7,045 nt of DNA from contig JAWOGN010000300.1 in NCBI GenBank assembly GCA_046496815.1, positions 1-7,045 on the forward strand, read 5' to 3'. Positions 6,277-7,045 of the stretch are shown one piece after another. A program made the translations under genes and the position numbers. Origin of the DNA: JAWOGN01 sp046496815. Lineage in GTDB: Bacteria > Desulfobacterota > DSM-4660 > Desulfatiglandales > Desulfatiglandaceae. The notes under the pieces were generated by a model. The model saw only the letters and a list, made by a program, of their open reading frames with translations, searched no databases and had not been told where the DNA came from. Numbering within the stretch: the first letter of the stretch is position 1; each line of letters starts with the position of its first letter.

Positions 6277-7045
6277 TCATCAATGACGGCCGTGCCGGCG
6301 CACATGACCGTATCCGCGCCGCCCCAGTATATTTTTACCGTACCGTCGTCTTCAGGAACAGCGCCGCAGGTAAAAACAACATTGGGCACATAGCCATTGA
6401 CTTCCCATGGATCCTCAGGTTGCAATATCCACTGATCGGAAACGCCGATGATGTGGGCCGGATCATCCAGGTCATGCAGGGCCGCGCCGAGTCGATACAC
6501 TGTTCCGGACATCGTCTTAAAAACGCCGTGGTAAATATGAAGCCAGCCTTTGTCGGTTTTAAACGGCGGTGCGCCGGGCCCGATTTTCATTTCATCCCAG
6601 TGATAGGCCATCGGCTTCATAATCACCCGAGAATCGCCCCAGTGGACCAGGTCCGGAGAATAGGAAATCCAGATCGACCAGGGCGACATTTCGGAATGCG
6701 GCCGGTCCAAACGCACATACCGATCGCCGAACTTTTCAGGGAAAATGACCACGTTGCGGAGGTCGGCCTGGGTGATCAGCGCAATGCGGTCCACTTTTTT
6801 AAAATCCCGGGTGCGCGCCAGGGCAATACGCACGCCGTGACGGGAATAGGCGCTATAGGTCAGCAAGTAATCTCCGTCTACACGACAAATTCTGAGGTCC
6901 TCGACCCCGAACGCTTCATATTCGGCAAAAACATCGTCCGTTGAAGTTATAAGAAAGGGTTTGGGATGAACCGTAAATGAAAAACCATCCTCGCTGTCGG
7001 CCCTGCCGATGATGGAGCGCCCGTTTCGCAGATGCGATCTGAAAA
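6234..7045 (-). CDS. GH130-family mannoside phosphorylase/hydrolase, 3' part (enters from right edge)
   Basis: The open frame runs unbroken from the right edge to a TAG at 6236-6234, giving 269 residues of a protein whose N-terminus lies outside the window. It has the compact GH130 form. Near its beginning, SIIGRADSEDGFSF matches the family's 'S...A.S.DG..F' strand. AFGVEDLRI (44-52 of the fragment) carries the catalytic Asp at 49; the usual Pro after it is Leu. Further on come GPGAPPFKTDKGWLHIYHG, GYVPNVVFTCGA and YWGGADTV, all typical of the short (~320-350 residue) phosphorylase branch. The TTG codon at 6866 could be mistaken for a start, but the catalytic motif lies upstream of it, so the gene clearly continues to the right. 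It is likely cytosolic, acting on beta-mannosyl oligosaccharides. The exact substrate is unknown. Confidence 0.85.
   Translation of the reverse strand, partial: FRSHLRNGRSIIGRADSEDGFSFTVHPKPFLITSTDDVFAEYEAFGVEDLRICRVDGDYLLTYSAYSRHGVRIALARTRDFKKVDRIALITQADLRNVVIFPEKFGDRYVRLDRPHSEMSPWSIWISYSPDLVHWGDSRVIMKPMAYHWDEMKIGPGAPPFKTDKGWLHIYHGVFKTMSGTVYRLGAALHDLDDPAHIIGVSDQWILQPEDPWEVNGYVPNVVFTCGAVPEDDGTVKIYWGGADTVMCAGTAVIDELVALCLSDSRPPL

Noticed and set aside
6420..6944. Plus-strand open frame of 174 codons opposite the partial GH130 gene
   Set aside because: It is antisense to a frame with clear GH130 motifs, and its composition is consistent with a shadow.

Overview
All recognisable genes lie on the minus strand, so transcription runs from the right edge to the left edge. 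The protein sequences (FtsH with a short N-terminal arm, GroEL/GroES, a decayed hybrid-kinase receiver domain, two GH130 glycosidase-family proteins) and the moderate G+C content suggest a Gram-negative bacterium of the Desulfobacterota (former Deltaproteobacteria). That placement is an inference from sequence style; no phylogenetic marker was tested.

Layout in transcription order (right to left): (1) 7045-6234, the 3' part of a GH130-family mannoside phosphorylase/hydrolase gene that enters from outside the window; (2) 6276-6106, a startless open frame that looks like the tail of another gene, weakly similar to the CorC/HlyC transporter-associated domain; (3) 6104-4623, a complete second GH130-family gene of the long (~490 residue) type; (4) 4622-4395, a decayed C-terminal half of a response-regulator receiver domain that starts directly behind the GH130 stop codon; (5) a ~90-base leader; (6) 4301-2439 ftsH; (7) 2388-2098 groES; (8) 2078-456 groEL; (9) 341-1, the start of a RelA/SpoT-domain (p)ppGpp synthetase-like gene that leaves the window on the left. 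This last gene is antisense to a longer but spurious plus-strand reading frame.

The left two thirds form a protein quality-control and stress block: a membrane AAA+ protease (FtsH), the chaperonin pair (GroES/GroEL) and a probable alarmone enzyme. They follow each other on one strand with gaps of 50, 19 and 114 bases. No CIRCE operator or convincing heat-shock promoter is visible ahead of groES, so the chaperonin genes may be co-transcribed with ftsH. The right third is a carbohydrate block with two divergent GH130 paralogues, probably acting on beta-mannosides. Both GH130 genes are followed at once by what looks like the broken 3' end of an unrelated gene, which suggests that this part of the chromosome has been rearranged.

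I see no RNA genes, insertion sequences, CRISPR arrays or clear intrinsic terminators. Nothing here amounts to a clearly new biological system. The items most worth a second look are the two gene fossils behind the GH130 genes, the ftsH-groES-groEL-alarmone synthetase order, and a GroEL whose C-terminus lacks the usual Gly-Gly-Met tail.
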